Part shown: positions 1 to 11,770 of the stretch, one piece after another
How positions within the stretch are numbered: the first letter of the stretch is position 1
How the letters are laid out: every line of letters begins with the position of its first letter
Assembly (NCBI GenBank): GCA_958510875.1
Contig: OY294067.1
Span: 248,015,736-248,079,735, forward strand
DNA length: 64,000 nt
Source of the DNA: Endomychus coccineus
Taxonomy: Eukaryota > Arthropoda > Insecta > Coleoptera > Endomychidae
Reading direction: 5' to 3'
Program-made: the position numbers and the translations under genes
The notes under the pieces: generated by a model
What the model saw: the letters and a program-made list of their open reading frames with translations, nothing else
Told to the model about the DNA's origin: nothing
The model's database searches: none

Positions 1-342
1 GTGATCTAAATAAAATATGTTAAAATGACATGAGTTGATTATTATTTTCTAAGTATTACCTTGTTGTCCTGAAGTGCAGCAGAACAGATAAAGCAATAAC
101 CTGAATATCAGGTATCTGGAAATATGCATCTCTACATCTAAAACCATCTAAACAGGGTTTGTAATCTTTTTTTGGAATGTGTAGTCTTTTGTTAAAATTT
201 GCTTTCACTGCATAATAGTTTTATTCAGTACACAATAAAAACGTGAAAAATAAGTTATAATTTTTTTGATGTGAAAATTCCAAGAACAACAAATGCAGTG
301 TCTGATCAAAAATGTTTGAATAGAATTGATAAAACAACTTAC

Positions 343-3300
343 GATGCAGGAAACAATCATATTTGAAACACCTTCGACAGAAGAGTGTGTGGAATGAATG
401 CATACTCTGTTCTCGGGGCACAGATGCAGCTTTGGCACCATCAATGTTGGGTGTACATTCTGGGGGAGCATTAGGATCTGTCCTTTCTGTTAACTCTATA
501 TATCTGAAATAGTAATAGACTTATAAGTGATATGAAAAACAAAAAGTGACTTTCTTAAAAATTGTTCAGTATTAATAGCTTCAGTTCAAATTAGTTTATT
601 CCAACCAAAAAGTGCACATAATGTGGTGGTGAATGAGCTATTCTTAAGTGTTTTGTATAATATATTAGTTATTTCAAGTAGACAGTTAAATTGGCAGGTT
701 CAATAATATCACATATTACATTTTTTTTTTTTTTTATTAGGCAGAACTGCCAATCAGCCGGTCACAATAAATAATGGAGTTAAAAATTTTCATAATGGCC
801 TATGCCCTAGAGTACCTAATACAAGAATGAATATAACAATGGGATAGAATACTGGGTCACACGCTTTTCGCTCTTGGCCGGTAAGAGCATTAATAGAGAC
901 ATAGACAGGCGGGCCAGATAGGATAGGTCCTTTAACACGGATAGACAAAAGGAAACAAATATATCTAGCTAAGCTATAAACGAATATCACTGTCCGAAAG
1001 AAATTCTTCACCACCTACTCGTTCGGTAGACTAGTTTTTCTTGTCCAGCGTGCGTTTACTCATAATATCAGGAAGCCTTAATTGAAGACAGTAAGCATTA
1101 GTTCAAGTCAAATATATTTTATCTAAAGTAATTAAAATATTTTTAATTTTGTTTTCATTGTTTTTGGGGTAATATAATCTATAAAGTAATTTCCAGTCAA
1201 GTCATGTAGAACCTTGATCCAGGTTTATTAACAGATTAAAATCAATTAACCAGATTGTCAATTTAATTTGTGTTCATATAAATCAACGAAGAAATTGTTT
1301 AAATTCCTACGTCAAATGTTGCTTGTAGTATTGTAAAAGAAAGGAACCCGAAGCTGTAGGTAGCTTGCGTAGGGGTGGTTTGGAGGATTGAATGGGCTCA
1401 TAGTTAGAACTCAGTTGTGTAGCAAAATTAACGTAGTATTTGTACAACAAGGGTTATGTATTCCTGGGGGGTAAAGCAATGCTGGAATTGTGCGCGTCTT
1501 TCGCGTTTCGCGGAAAGTGTTAGTTCCTTTGAATCATTTTGTGACAATTCCATTTTATCCATAATTTATTCCTACGTAGAACTCGAGTGCGTAAATTCTC
1601 TGTGCCTTATTTCTATAAGGGATTCGAGAGGGAATTGTTATATTAGAATTAGACCAACAGGGTAAGTGCATTTTGATTGCCAAAAAACAATTGTTATATT
1701 GACTTCAACCTCTGAATCGGCGATATAATATAATGTGGTTATTTAACCTTCAGATCACGCTCCGCCCGCCAATTTTATTTTGTTAATATGATTTTTCCAG
1801 CCATTCAGGCTAGTTTGAGTGTTCAATGTAATGCCGCTTCTCGGATATCAATTAAGGGATATGATAGAGTATCAGGTCGTTAGGCTTACCCCAGGTTTAC
1901 CAGAAGGAGAGGAATCCTTCTTTAAATATTTAAATCATAGGCGTGGTCGAGCGCGAAATCGATCACTGTTCGGAGTTTGTGCTAATTAGCTTTCACTGAT
2001 TCCAACTCTCTTAAGAGAACCTGAGCAGGAGCTCGCTAGCTGGCGAATGGGATAGAACATCGACATTGATAACGGTCTCCCAGGTTCCCACTTGGGGTGA
2101 ACCTGTATTAGACCAGTCTTTAAATTCATATGTAATTTGTCATCGAGATATTTAATATATTGAGTTGATAAAATTGAGGGGCAACATTGGTAGAGTTATT
2201 TGCTTGATTGTTGCACACCCTATTTAGAGTCTAGGTAACAATTTTGCGACTGTTAATATGGCTACCGTTTTCTCAGAAACATGAAAATAGATGACGCACG
2301 AAAGGAAAATTTTTATTTGAACACAATTTTTTTTAATAAATCTATACAAGGTGAGTCAGAACCAAGTGTATTATACACATTAAAATAATTAAAAAACTTA
2401 TAATTTATTATCACATTTTCATTAGATTTCAATTATAGCGCCATTACAAAATTTTATATTAAAAGGCGTTCTTGTTGTTGTAATAGTCCCAATTTTCGTT
2501 CGTTTTCGAGACAATACGTCTTCAGACGAAAAAACCCCACGCAACAGCCTAAACTAATTTAAAGCTCAAGCTTTTGGTAAATGTGCGGTGTGGTATAGTT
2601 GATAGGTATTTAATTGATCCCTTGAGTTTGAAGAATCGACTCATAGGAGAACACTACTTAGATTTTGTTCAAAATGAATACAAGGACTGCTAGAGGATGT
2701 TCCCCATTTCATCAGAATACAAACGTATATCAGCACGATGAACCTTCTGCACAAATCAACGCTATGATTAAAACTATGGTTAGGTAAGAGATTTTGTTGA
2801 CGCAGTAACTTTCCATATCTATAACTATTAGTAATAGATGTTAGTCTTATTTGAATCAACATCTACAAGGACTCGGTTTTGTGAAAATGCTCAATGTCAA
2901 CAATAACTCTAGGATGATGAAAGGACCAGTGGCGGCTCGTGAGTTATGAAAGAGGGTGGGCACAAGAACAAATCGCTAATTTGGCTTAAAATAGTGTCAC
3001 ATACTTCCTTTGCAATAATAGCTCTGTTATCTCCAGCTGTCGTTTTTTGTCTTTTCCTAGTAGGTTCTTCATTATTGCGTACTTGATCGTCATTGTCAGT
3101 AGAATTTCTAATTCGAATAATTTGCTGTTGGAATTGTTCAATAGTCTGTTGCAGTTGAGCAACTGTCAATCCCGCACGCATTTGACTCTGATTAAATAAT
3201 ATTTCAACATGTGGCATGATGAAATGAAATAATTTCAAGCAGTAGAGAAATTCCGGGCAATTCAAATATTTCAATAAACCACTTGCAATTCATTCAGCAA

Positions 3301-6300
3301 TGTGTTTGCTGCATTACGTCCACCCGCCTTACAAAAAGACCAAAAGCGTTCAAAAATTTGTCTATTAAACTAATAATAACAACCATTTGCTGATGATTAG
3401 AGGTTTCTGTAGTATCATCGGCCTCCAAAGCAATGAAATTTGAAGATTTAATTTCTTTTAATATTTCCTGCTTGTAAATTTGCAACATTGCATCTGGCAA
3501 TTCGTTGTGAATAGTTTTTGAGACGCCTTTAAACACTTGTGAACCCGAACCTTTTATAAGTATTGCAAGAACAGCGTCTAATTCAGCTGCAAAGTTGATT
3601 AAGTCTACATAAATACCTGGATTTTCCGACGTCAAAGTCTCATCATGGCCTCGTAACGCCAATTCAAAGGCACCGCAAAATTTTATCTTATAATTAACCG
3701 TCGCAAAATATGATGATTTTTTTCCACAACTTCGTTGTACTTGATTTAATGTCGCAAATATGTACTGTCTAACTGTTCACATATGTCCACTTTGCCTAGA
3801 ACTCTAAATTCCATGTATGCATTCATGTGAGAAACGGAATTTTCGTGTTTCTTTGCCCTCTCTGTTTTAAATAATTCAACCCTAGTTTATTCCACTAACC
3901 TCTTTCTTAAAAATTAATCACATAAAACAAAATAGTTTATTTGTTACTGGAAATGATAGCGGTTTAAGTTCCATCATCACTTCACGTCTACTAATTGAAT
4001 TCACACACTGTACACTATTAAGGCAAGACGTTTACTGGAGACATTGCGTTGTGCCCCAAATCGACGGTATAAGCGCGTATGGCGAAGATAACCGTAGTCA
4101 GCCGAATCATACTTGAAATAGGTACAACGTTTCCCGGAACATAGTTTTGAGCGTTAGAATTGCATGCGCCTGTCGCCTGACGTGCGGAATAAAATAATGC
4201 ACCGAATTACATGCGAATTGCTTGCTGTTTATCTTGGTGGTTGGGTGGACACGTGCTTTTGTGCCTTACCAGCCACCACTGGAAAAGACGTTCTCCGTAA
4301 ATGCCCAGATGGGGAAAGAATCAGATCTAAGATGTTCGGTAAAACACATAACCTACCAGAAGATCTGAACAAAACCTCGACCAGCAAAATCATTGACCTT
4401 ATGAAAATACTGAATTTGCTGAGTAAACTATAATTAGAAGTAAACCACAATAGATCACATGACACGGTGGAGGGATGGATGTTCGGCCCACACATAAGGA
4501 AATGGTTGAATCTCATCAGTATATATAGTTACTTCATCAACTATTGAGATTAACGCACTTTCTTATATGAAAATGCAGTTTTTGGTTGAGGTGTTGTTAG
4601 AACAGTTTGAATACATCCCCCTATTTCACATAAAACTTCCATATGTTGACAAGATGGTTTCAAATTCTACATTTTCATTTTGCAAAACCATCACGATATT
4701 AAATCAATTAGGAGCAATCTGATCAATAATTTTTCATAAATCAAATATTGTAATAGATGCAATAAGATTTATCACGTTCAAGAATAAATTCAATATTTAT
4801 GATTTTATAAAAGAAATTAACCATTTTGTTTGGAGGAATATTCCACATGCGACAAGCCTATACCACTATCAGTATCTATGAAGCGGTTCATATGTCATAG
4901 GTCAAATGAATGTCAAAAATAATCGATTCCATAATTAACTTACTTCTCTCTGAGTTCCTCAGGTCCACCTTTGTCTGGAAATTGCAATGAGATGGATTGA
5001 AAAATAACAAAAACAGGAAATTCCAATTCGTCTTTTTTCTTTTTTTCGTCTTTGTCTTTATCTTTATCTTTGTCTTTATCTTTGTCTTTGTCTTTGTCTT
5101 CGTCATCTTCTTTTACATCGGTCACTTTTTTTTCTGGCTTATCCTTCTCTTGGTATTGCATCAGAGCATGTACCAATTCCACAAACAGTTCATCATCAAT
5201 AAACCCGGATTCTCTATCTCCGTGTACTTTACCGTCATAATTTTTGATCAATTCCTCAATGAAAGTACCATCTTGATCCAATATTTCATCACCCATGTAA
5301 GGAATATTGTGCAACACCGTTTCATCCTCAACCATGAAATTTTGCTGTATTGGTGCCCAAGTATACATTGTTGGTATAGGAGTCACAGCATTTATTATTT
5401 TGATTGGAGCTACTTGAATATCCCCTGCAAAAAAATTGGTATTAAAAGATATAATTAATTTAAATTCAACTATAGTGAAAACTTCCTAAAAAAAAGTTCA
5501 ATTGTAAATGTATTTTGAATATGGCTATAACAAACATAGTATTTGATGAGGTGAAGAAAATTTTGGAATGGAATGCCAGAAGTTCTGCTACCTAAACATA
5601 ATCCCAAAAATATAAATTTAGATGCTGCATACATAAAATTCATCGTAGAATTACTCAAAAGAGTATACTTCCATTTGAGATCTTTCTGGAACAACTTATT
5701 TATTTATTCATTTATTAACCGGACAAACCCTTTTACAGTATAACAAATTTAGTAAAATATAATGTATCGTGAAAAGAATAAAAAGAATATAGAATAAAGA
5801 GTTTACATTGCAAATATACACAGACATATACATACATTCGTAATTACATAATTAATCTATATTGAGTCAATCGAAGCCCTTTGAAAAGCAACCAAAGAAA
5901 TATTCCAGAAATTGAGATTATTTGAATAATGATTTGAGGTAGTTAAAATACGACAAAATGGAGAATGCATTAGGTAATTTGTTCTGCTATATGGTATGTG
6001 AAATATATTAATATTAGCCAAGCGGGTATTTCTTTGGGGGGTGCGAAAATTAATTTGTGATAGTAAATCGGGAGTTAACTAACCCATTATTAAGCTCGAA
6101 TAAAATTTTTAGATCATTATGATTTCTACATAATGTTATTTTTCAATATTTAGACTAGATTCAACCAAGTCGTAATTGAAATTATAGTCACGAAATGTAA
6201 TATCCATTTTATAGGCGACAAATCTTAAGAACTTATGTTGAACCCTTTCAATCCTCATGCGATGAACATTATAAGGAGACCATAGAGAAGAGCATTACTC

Positions 6301-6874
6301 AAGGTGCGGACGCACCAATGTTGTGTAAAGATATCTTATAGAATATATATATGAATTCACTTAGATCAGTTTACTTTTATTGTTTCTCATACAAAATAGT
6401 ATTTCATTGAATATGATAATAATAATAAAAATATAACAATTCTAGTGAATTATAATAGCCAAATTGTGATACAAAAATATGAGAAAGAGAGTAGCATCAA
6501 CAAATCGTAATTTTATTTTTTACATAGCAATTTTTAATAGGTAGGTAAAATACTATTAATTTTGCAGTTGTGTCCTTTATGTCATATCATTTTTTCAATA
6601 GCTTCATTGTAAACTTACCTTCATTTCCTATAACCTCAGCTTTCTTCATACATGACACATGTGAAGGCAATTCTGGTGAAGATATCCAAAATGCTTTATT
6701 ATCCCCCCAACGTTTTTGTTCTGCGAGAAGCAATTCATTCATTCGGTTTCTGTTTCCATTCCATGCTAGCTTTATTTCATCTGCACGTTTATATCTTTTT
6801 TGTTGCCGAAGTCTCAAGTATTCATGTTTAACTCGCCTTTTCCATTCATTGCTTACTTTAACCTTCGCCATCAT
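343..6874 (-). CDS. E(z): Enhancer of zeste, PRC2 histone H3K27 methyltransferase (5' part, three exons)
   Basis: Catalytic subunit of Polycomb repressive complex 2, which methylates H3K27 in the nucleus. Only the N-terminal ~299 residues are in the window. Exon 1 is 6874-6619 ([16 protein letters not shown]..., the EED/ESC-binding N-terminus with the [13 protein letters not shown] motif). Exon 2 is 5424-4944 ([39 protein letters not shown], family signatures). Exon 3 is 503-343 (ECTPNIDG, then [18 protein letters not shown]). All junctions are GT-AG with matching phase (1, then 2, then out). Exon 3 ends at a GTAAGTTG donor, and the SANT, CXC and SET exons must lie left of base 1. A TTTCTTTAG acceptor sits just before the ATG, so a 5' UTR exon probably lies upstream. 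Odd: a Lys-Asp repeat at about residues 195-212, in the normally acidic variable loop. Identification is very secure from diagnostic motifs. Confidence 0.96.
721..1070 (-). repeat. Probable retroposed element with poly(A) tail
   Basis: A run of 15 or so T at 721-735 is a poly(A) tail when read on the minus strand. It follows a GC-richer stretch unlike the surrounding AT-rich intron. The element lies in E(z) intron 2. No protein domain or clear pol III box could be read, so the family is unknown. Confidence 0.35.
1071..2926. other. E(z) intron 2, no recognisable gene
   Basis: About 1.9 kb of intron. The part from 1300 to 2300 is GC-richer and looks like old repeat sequence, but I could read no domain, terminal repeat or exon in any frame. 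Confidence 0.5.
2927..3690 (-). mobile_element. Relic of a hAT-type transposon (ZMYM1/DUF4371-like transposase)
   Basis: Minus-strand reading from about 3690 gives the ZMYM1-like transposase block ([48 protein letters not shown]). The last contains the first catalytic Asp region. It stops at about 3294. A second piece at 3274-2930 resembles the C-terminal helical part and runs into CAGTGGCGG at 2927, a typical hAT terminus. The central and C-terminal catalytic parts are deleted, so it is inactive. It lies inside E(z) intron 2, same strand as the gene. The opposite terminus was not found. Confidence 0.75.
4164..4510 (+). mobile_element. 3' end of a non-LTR retrotransposon (Jockey/R1-like), decayed
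   Basis: Plus-strand reading gives [15 protein letters not shown] and [15 protein letters not shown] followed by a stop and a short 3' UTR. This is the C-terminal zinc-knuckle tail of an insect non-LTR ORF2. A diverged paralogue lies at 32070-32340 in this window. No poly(A) tail is seen. The copy lies antisense in E(z) intron 2. 3691-4163 and 4511-4943 show nothing else recognisable. Confidence 0.65.
5050..5103 (-). repeat. Hexamer-like microsatellite coding a Lys-Asp tract in E(z)
   Basis: On the plus strand the exon carries runs of TCTTTG/TCTTTA units. Read on the minus strand they encode a KDKDKD... stretch followed by EKKKKDE. The reading frame is kept and motifs on both sides are normal E(z), so this is an in-frame expansion in the variable linker before the [11 protein letters not shown] block. 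Confidence 0.85.
5695..6345 (-). mobile_element. 3' relic of a non-LTR retrotransposon (CR1/Jockey type)
   Basis: Minus-strand reading with several stops and shifts gives [44 protein letters not shown] and later SHPPKKYPL. This is the standard C-terminal part of a non-LTR reverse transcriptase. It ends in AATAAATGAATAAATAAATAA-type 3' microsatellite at 5696-5715. It occupies most of E(z) intron 1 and is on the same strand as the gene. Confidence 0.75.
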
Positions 6875-6899
6875 GATCTAAAGAAATATTAAAAGCATT

Positions 6900-7199
6900 A
6901 TTTGGGGCTTCAATTGTAATACACTCTAAATGGACAAACCACAATTTTCATAATGGTTTTAGACCTACAACAATATGAATTTGACCCTACCCCTTGTTGA
7001 TCTGTAATTATTTTTTTTACTCTAAACCACAATTGGTTTAAACTTTGTTAGAATGATAGAATGATACTGTGAATACCTTTCAACATTGGACTATTTATTT
7101 ATTTATTCGTCAAACGCAGTTACACGAATTTCATCAAGATGAACTACAAAATGAAAATAATGATAACGAGCAAGTAGGCACATCAAATATTACAGTTAT
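6900..7199. other. Upstream flank of the E(z) coding exon
   Basis: AT-rich sequence between the E(z) start codon and the large foldback. No exon, TATA box or other element could be supported here. The E(z) promoter probably lies further upstream with the untranslated exon. Confidence 0.4.
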
Positions 7200-7203
7200 A
7201 TAG

Positions 7204-9260
7204 GGGCAATTCTAAATTAAAGGAGACGGCAGAGGGGGGGGTGGTCTGCAGAACTTGCCGGGGCAATTTGTTTCCGTTTCTACATCGTATTTGAACTCGT
7301 TTACCGGCATTTAGAGATTAAAATACCTTTTAAAAAGTTTTTTATGAATTTTTCCAATTTTATGGGTTGTTTTTCAACGAAAATGTCAAAAAACTGTTTT
7401 TAACCCCAGAAATCGATATTTTATGATAAATACACGTTCAAGAAGTCACTTCCGATCGGAAATTGGCCTCTGAATTCGAAAATGGTGTCAGTTTCCTTAA
7501 ATAACGCATCATTTTTTATCCATTGGCTGATGTGAGCAGCCATTTAAAAAAAAAAATTTTTTTAGCGAAATCGGCGTGTTTTTACCTCAGCTTTACGATC
7601 AAATAAGAATTCTTCTGACTAAATAGGTTTTAGAGGTCGAAAAATTGAAAAAACTTAAAAAAAAAACAAAAAACCGATATTACTGTACAAAAATCTGTCG
7701 TCAGGTCGCTGACAAGTCTTTTCTTGGAACATATGACTTCGGAATCAGATTCAGCGGGAAATTTTACGATAAGAAAACAGTTCCCTAACGTCATCCAACA
7801 GTTTTTACACTCCAGTATACCATTAATTTTCCGCCAAAAACCAAGTAAACGTAATTTTCTTCCAGTTTTTGACCTTTTTCGACCTCAAAGTTGCAGAATT
7901 TAGAATTGTAAGTAGGATATTTGGAATACTTGGACAATTTTCGATTGAAAACATGCTATAACATTATTTTTTTAATATTTTGGTGCTTTGGAAAAGCAGT
8001 TTAAAAAAAAGCTTTTTCGTAGCTGCAAATCTAGAGACTTCGTTTTTTTGTAATGTTTGAAGTTTGTTCCTTAAAACTTTAAATCGACTAAAATCGTGAT
8101 CAAAATGACTGTTTTTGATGTAAAATTTCCCAAGCATTCTGATTCTGACAATTTTTCAATCCCACATGATGACCCAAAGCCACAAAATTACTAAATTACA
8201 CTAATTTACATTCGGTTTCGTTGTTTTGCCTCCTATTTTTGGCGCTTTGTTCAATTTTGTGGCTCTGGGTCATTATGTGGGATTAAAAAATTGTCAGAAT
8301 CAGAATGCTTGGGAAATTTTACATCAAAATCAGTCATTTGATCACGATTTTAGTCGATTTAAAGTTTTGAGAAACAAACTTAAAAAATTACAAAAAAACG
8401 AAGTCTCTAGATTTGCAGCTACGATAAAACTTTTTTTCAAACTGCTTTTCCAACGTACCAAAATATCTAAAAAAATAATGTAATAACATGTTCTCCATCG
8501 AAAATTGTCCAAGGAATCCAAATATTCTACTTACGATTCTAAATTCTTTGAGGTCGAAAAAGGTCAAAAACTGGAAGAAAACTACGTTTACTTGGTTTTT
8601 GGCGGAAAATTAATGGTATACTGGAGTGTAAAAACTGTTGGATGACTTTCGTGAACTGTTTTCTTATCGTAAAATTTCCCAATGAATCCGATTCCGAGGT
8701 TATATGTCCCAAAAAAAGACTTGTCAGTGACCTGACGACAGATTTTTGTACAGTAATATCGGTTTTTTGTCGTTTTTTTTAGTTTTTTCAATTTTCCGAC
8801 CTCTAAAACCCATTTAGTCAGAAGAATTCTTATTTGATCGTAAAGCTGAGGTAAAAACACGCAGATTTCGCTGAAGAAATTTTTTATCACACCGATATGA
8901 CGCCGTCAAAAAAAAAGGTATTTTGCGGAAATCAGCCAATGGATAGAAAATGATGGATATGGAAGGATACTGACACCATTTTTGGATTCAGCGGCCAATT
9001 TTCGATCGGAAATGACTCCTTGGACGTTTATTTACTATAAAATGTCGATTTCTGGGGTCAAAAACAGTTTTTTGGCATTTTCGTTGAAAAAAAACAAAAA
9101 ATTGAAAAAACCCATAGAAAACTTTTTGAAGGGTATTTTAATCTCTAAATGCCGGTAAACGAGTTCATCAAATACGATGTAGAAACGGAAAAAAATTGCC
9201 CCGCCAAGATCCGCAGACCCCCCCCCCCCCTTGGCCGTCTCCTTTAATTTAGAATTGCCC
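7204..9260. mobile_element. 2.06 kb foldback element with about 1 kb inverted arms
   Basis: The left end GGGCAATTCTAAATTAAAGG is matched in reverse complement by the right end. Blocks keep matching inward (CTAAATGCCGGTAAACGAG, the CGATCGGAAAT region, TTTGTACAGTAATATCGG) to a centre near 8210-8240 with only about 60 bases of loop. ATAG precedes base 7204 and follows base 9260, a candidate 4 bp target-site duplication. Open frames inside (for example 8588-8890) exist in mirror form on both arms and are low-complexity, so I do not treat them as genes. Superfamily unknown. Confidence 0.8.
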
Positions 9261-9727
9261 ATAGATGGTTTAGTAATTTGTATTTAAAAGGACGAATTAA
9301 AACGATGAATGACAAATGTAATTATAATGATTGATAAATTATAGCAGTTCTCTAGAATTTGTTAAGGGGTAAGTAACATTTCTTCCAGCAAATGCAAATG
9401 AGTTAAAATTTTATGGATGAAACACAAATTGAAGTTCTATTTTTTCCGACATATTATTGAAGAAAAAAGATTAAGCACATGAAAAAATGTATATTCAAGA
9501 AAAAAAAATTAAATCGATTACGATGTTTTCGCTGTGTGTAGAGTATATTTGGATTTATGAATGTGATGATCGAAATACAAAAGCTTTAAACCTTGTTTAT
9601 GTCGATATGATGAAATAATATTTTAGTTCAATCTTTGATAAATTATCCATAAAGAATCAGGAAATGTTGTCACATGAACTATCAAAATTTGCCACAGAGA
9701 AAACGCATAAAATAGATTGACTTCACA
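9261..9727. other. Intergenic, nothing recognised
   Basis: AT-rich sequence between the foldback and the next repeat. No gene, exon or terminal repeat seen. Confidence 0.4.
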
Positions 9728-11345
9728 TTGATCACGTCTCTTGAATCTTAAATTGAGAATTTCGGACATTTGTGCAAGTTAAATATATCGGGAAAAAATG
9801 GGGGCTACGACCGAACATGGTCTACTGGTTGTACAACATGGTGGTTAAACCCGCAATAACATACGCCTCTTTGGTATGATGGCCTCAAACACAACAAAGA
9901 GGGACCATGACAAGACTGATCAAGGTCCAGAGACTTGCATGTATTGGGATCACAGGGGCCATGAAATCTACGCCCACTGCAGCAATGGAGACACTACTGA
10001 GATTACCTTCCCTCCAATTGGTAATCCAAGGAGAGACAAGGCTTGGTGCTTTCAGAATACAAAATACACTGGAGAATGTTCACATTGGGCCACGACACAT
10101 GAGTATCGTGAAAATCGTGACCAGGGACGTGTTAGTTTTTTAACAACACATTCAGGGTATCAATACCAGAAAGGACTGAATGGGAACATACAAACCTGGG
10201 CAACATTCTACAGGGAAAGATCTGGTATACAAACGGGTCTAAGACTGAAAAAGGTGCAAGTACTCAAGAAACCCAAAGACTGGCTTGAGCTATTCATTGG
10301 GTAAACACACCTCCTATGTCTTCCAAGCAGAGGTATATGCAATCCTCCAATGTGTGAAGAAAAACAGATCCACATATTGACAGACAGTCAGGCTGCACTT
10401 AAGGCAATGAGAAGTCAGGAAGTGACATCTTGTCTGGTATGGACATGCAAAAAAGAACTTGAAATACTGGCAGACCGAAACCGCGTTAAGCTGATTTGAG
10501 TGCCGGGACATCAGGGAACGATAGGCAATGAAAAAGCCGACGAACTTGCAAAAAGAGGGTCGGAGAACGCTCCAGATCTGGAACATAACACGGGGGTACC
10601 AAAACGTACAGCACGAAGGTCTGTAGAAGACTGGATCATGGAAAACCACAAAGAATACTGGGAAAAAATTCCAGAAAACGAACATGGGAAGAAATACATC
10701 AAAGCCCCGCGTAAAAAAAGCACTAATTAGGGAAAAAAAGTCGTAAGAGGGCTCATGACTGGCCATGCGCCAGTAAAAGGGCACCTAAACAAAATGGGAC
10801 TGTACAATAGCGACCTGACATGCAGACTATGCGGTAAGGATACAGAAACAGTGAGACACATACTGTGTAAATGCGAGGCACTGAATTGCAAAAGACAGTC
10901 AATTTTTGGAAAGCCTAACGGCGAACCAGAATTATACAGTTCCCACCCAATGACTTGTAAAAACTCGTACAAGGTCAAAAATACTCGAGTGGATACCATA
11001 AAGAAACAAAACATAGGCGTGATACAATGGGCCAGCAGGCCCAAGTGTCACCGGAGGCCGAAGTTTTTAGTGAGTATGCCTGGAATGGTGACTCTCACAA
11101 TAGACCTTAACTCAAAGGCTCATAACCTCCCCATAAAGGGTTTTCTTCACCCCCGAAAAAAAAAAGAATTTAAATATATACTTGTGATATATATTTATAA
11201 CTAGAAAAACTTGGTTCTCATTATAGTTGAATAAAATAGTATCATCCCATTTGAAAAACTGAAGATAGATGTCTAAAATACCACTCTAAACGGGGCTCCC
11301 ACACCCAAAAACAATACAGTTCCTATTTTCACCACTTTAAGCGAT
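9728..11345 (+). repeat. Dispersed repeat family copy A, split by a retrotransposon
   Basis: 9728-9788 (CTTGAATCTTAAA...TTTCGGACATTT...TTAAATATAT) and 11170-11345 (TTAAATATAT...CCATTTGAAAAA..., AAAACAATACAG, CCTATTTTCACCACTTTAA) together match the continuous sequence 29730-29940. They are therefore one repeat copy interrupted at 9788/11170. Confidence 0.75.
9789..11169 (+). mobile_element. 5'-truncated non-LTR retrotransposon with RNase H domain and TSD
   Basis: Starts inside ORF2 with KWGLRPNMVYWLYNMVVKPA, then TRLIKVQRLACIGITGAM (the RT C-terminal region). A broken RNase H domain follows (QAEVYAILQCV, ILTDSQAALKAMRSQEVTS, VPGHQGTIGNEKADELAKRG). It closes with a CCHC-like C-terminus (CRLCGKDTETVRHILCKCEA) and an A-rich tail at 11155-11168. 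At least three stops or shifts interrupt it (about 9878, 10310-10380, 10497, 10728). It is flanked by TTAAATATAT at 9779-9788 and 11170-11179. Jockey/R1-like by its RNase H plus knuckle order. Confidence 0.88.
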
Positions 11346-11429
11346 CTGGAAAATTTCAAATACGACTAATAGAAACGGCGCAATCGTCTCCAGTGGGTTA
11401 TGCACATAAGCGTGCGCACACACGCACAT

Positions 11430-11670
11430 ACCCCGCTCTCTAATTCCCTTTCCAACCTGAGTGACCCGAAATCCAGGTCAGGTTGAGGCTGTTTCCACCA
11501 GCTAGCCTGTTAAGGATCTCCTTGGTATCCCTGACAAGCCTTGAAGACACATTCGGGCTTTCCAGTGCGTTGAGTGCCGCTTGACTGTTCGAACAGATCC
11601 AGATGGTCTCATTTATCTTACCACAGCCGAGTAGCCTCCATTCCCACGGAGTACCCTTCAATATATCTTA
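11430..11670 (-). mobile_element. RNase H fragment of another non-LTR retrotransposon
   Basis: Minus-strand reading gives WICSNSQAALNALESPNVSS, VRDTKEILNRLAGGN and LTWISGHSGWKGN. These are the central DSQAAL and the C-terminal GHSG..GN blocks of a retrotransposon RNase H, with the first Asp of the DSQA motif now Asn. The rest of the element is not recognisable. A simple (CA/CG)-rich stretch precedes it at 11403-11430. Confidence 0.65.
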
Positions 11671-11770
11671 CGACCACAAAAGCTTGCTCCCACTCTTATG
11701 CCGTGCTTTGGCGTGCGGCCATTTTCCCCTTCCTCCCTCGCCGGAATGAAGACCCCGAACAACCAATTTG

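Noticed and set aside
1..342. Possible further E(z) exon at 57-175 on the minus strand
   Set aside because: No frame continues the conserved E(z) sequence that should follow CFLH, and a CAAGGTAAT donor alone is not evidence.
4997..5458. 153-residue plus-strand open frame opposite the E(z) exon
   Set aside because: It is the antisense shadow of E(z) exon 2, with Phe/Val runs produced by the Lys-Asp microsatellite.
8588..8890. 100-residue open frame on the minus strand in the 7204-9260 palindrome
   Set aside because: It lies in an inverted arm with a mirrored, broken counterpart in the other arm. Its composition is that of low-complexity repeat DNA and no motif is present.
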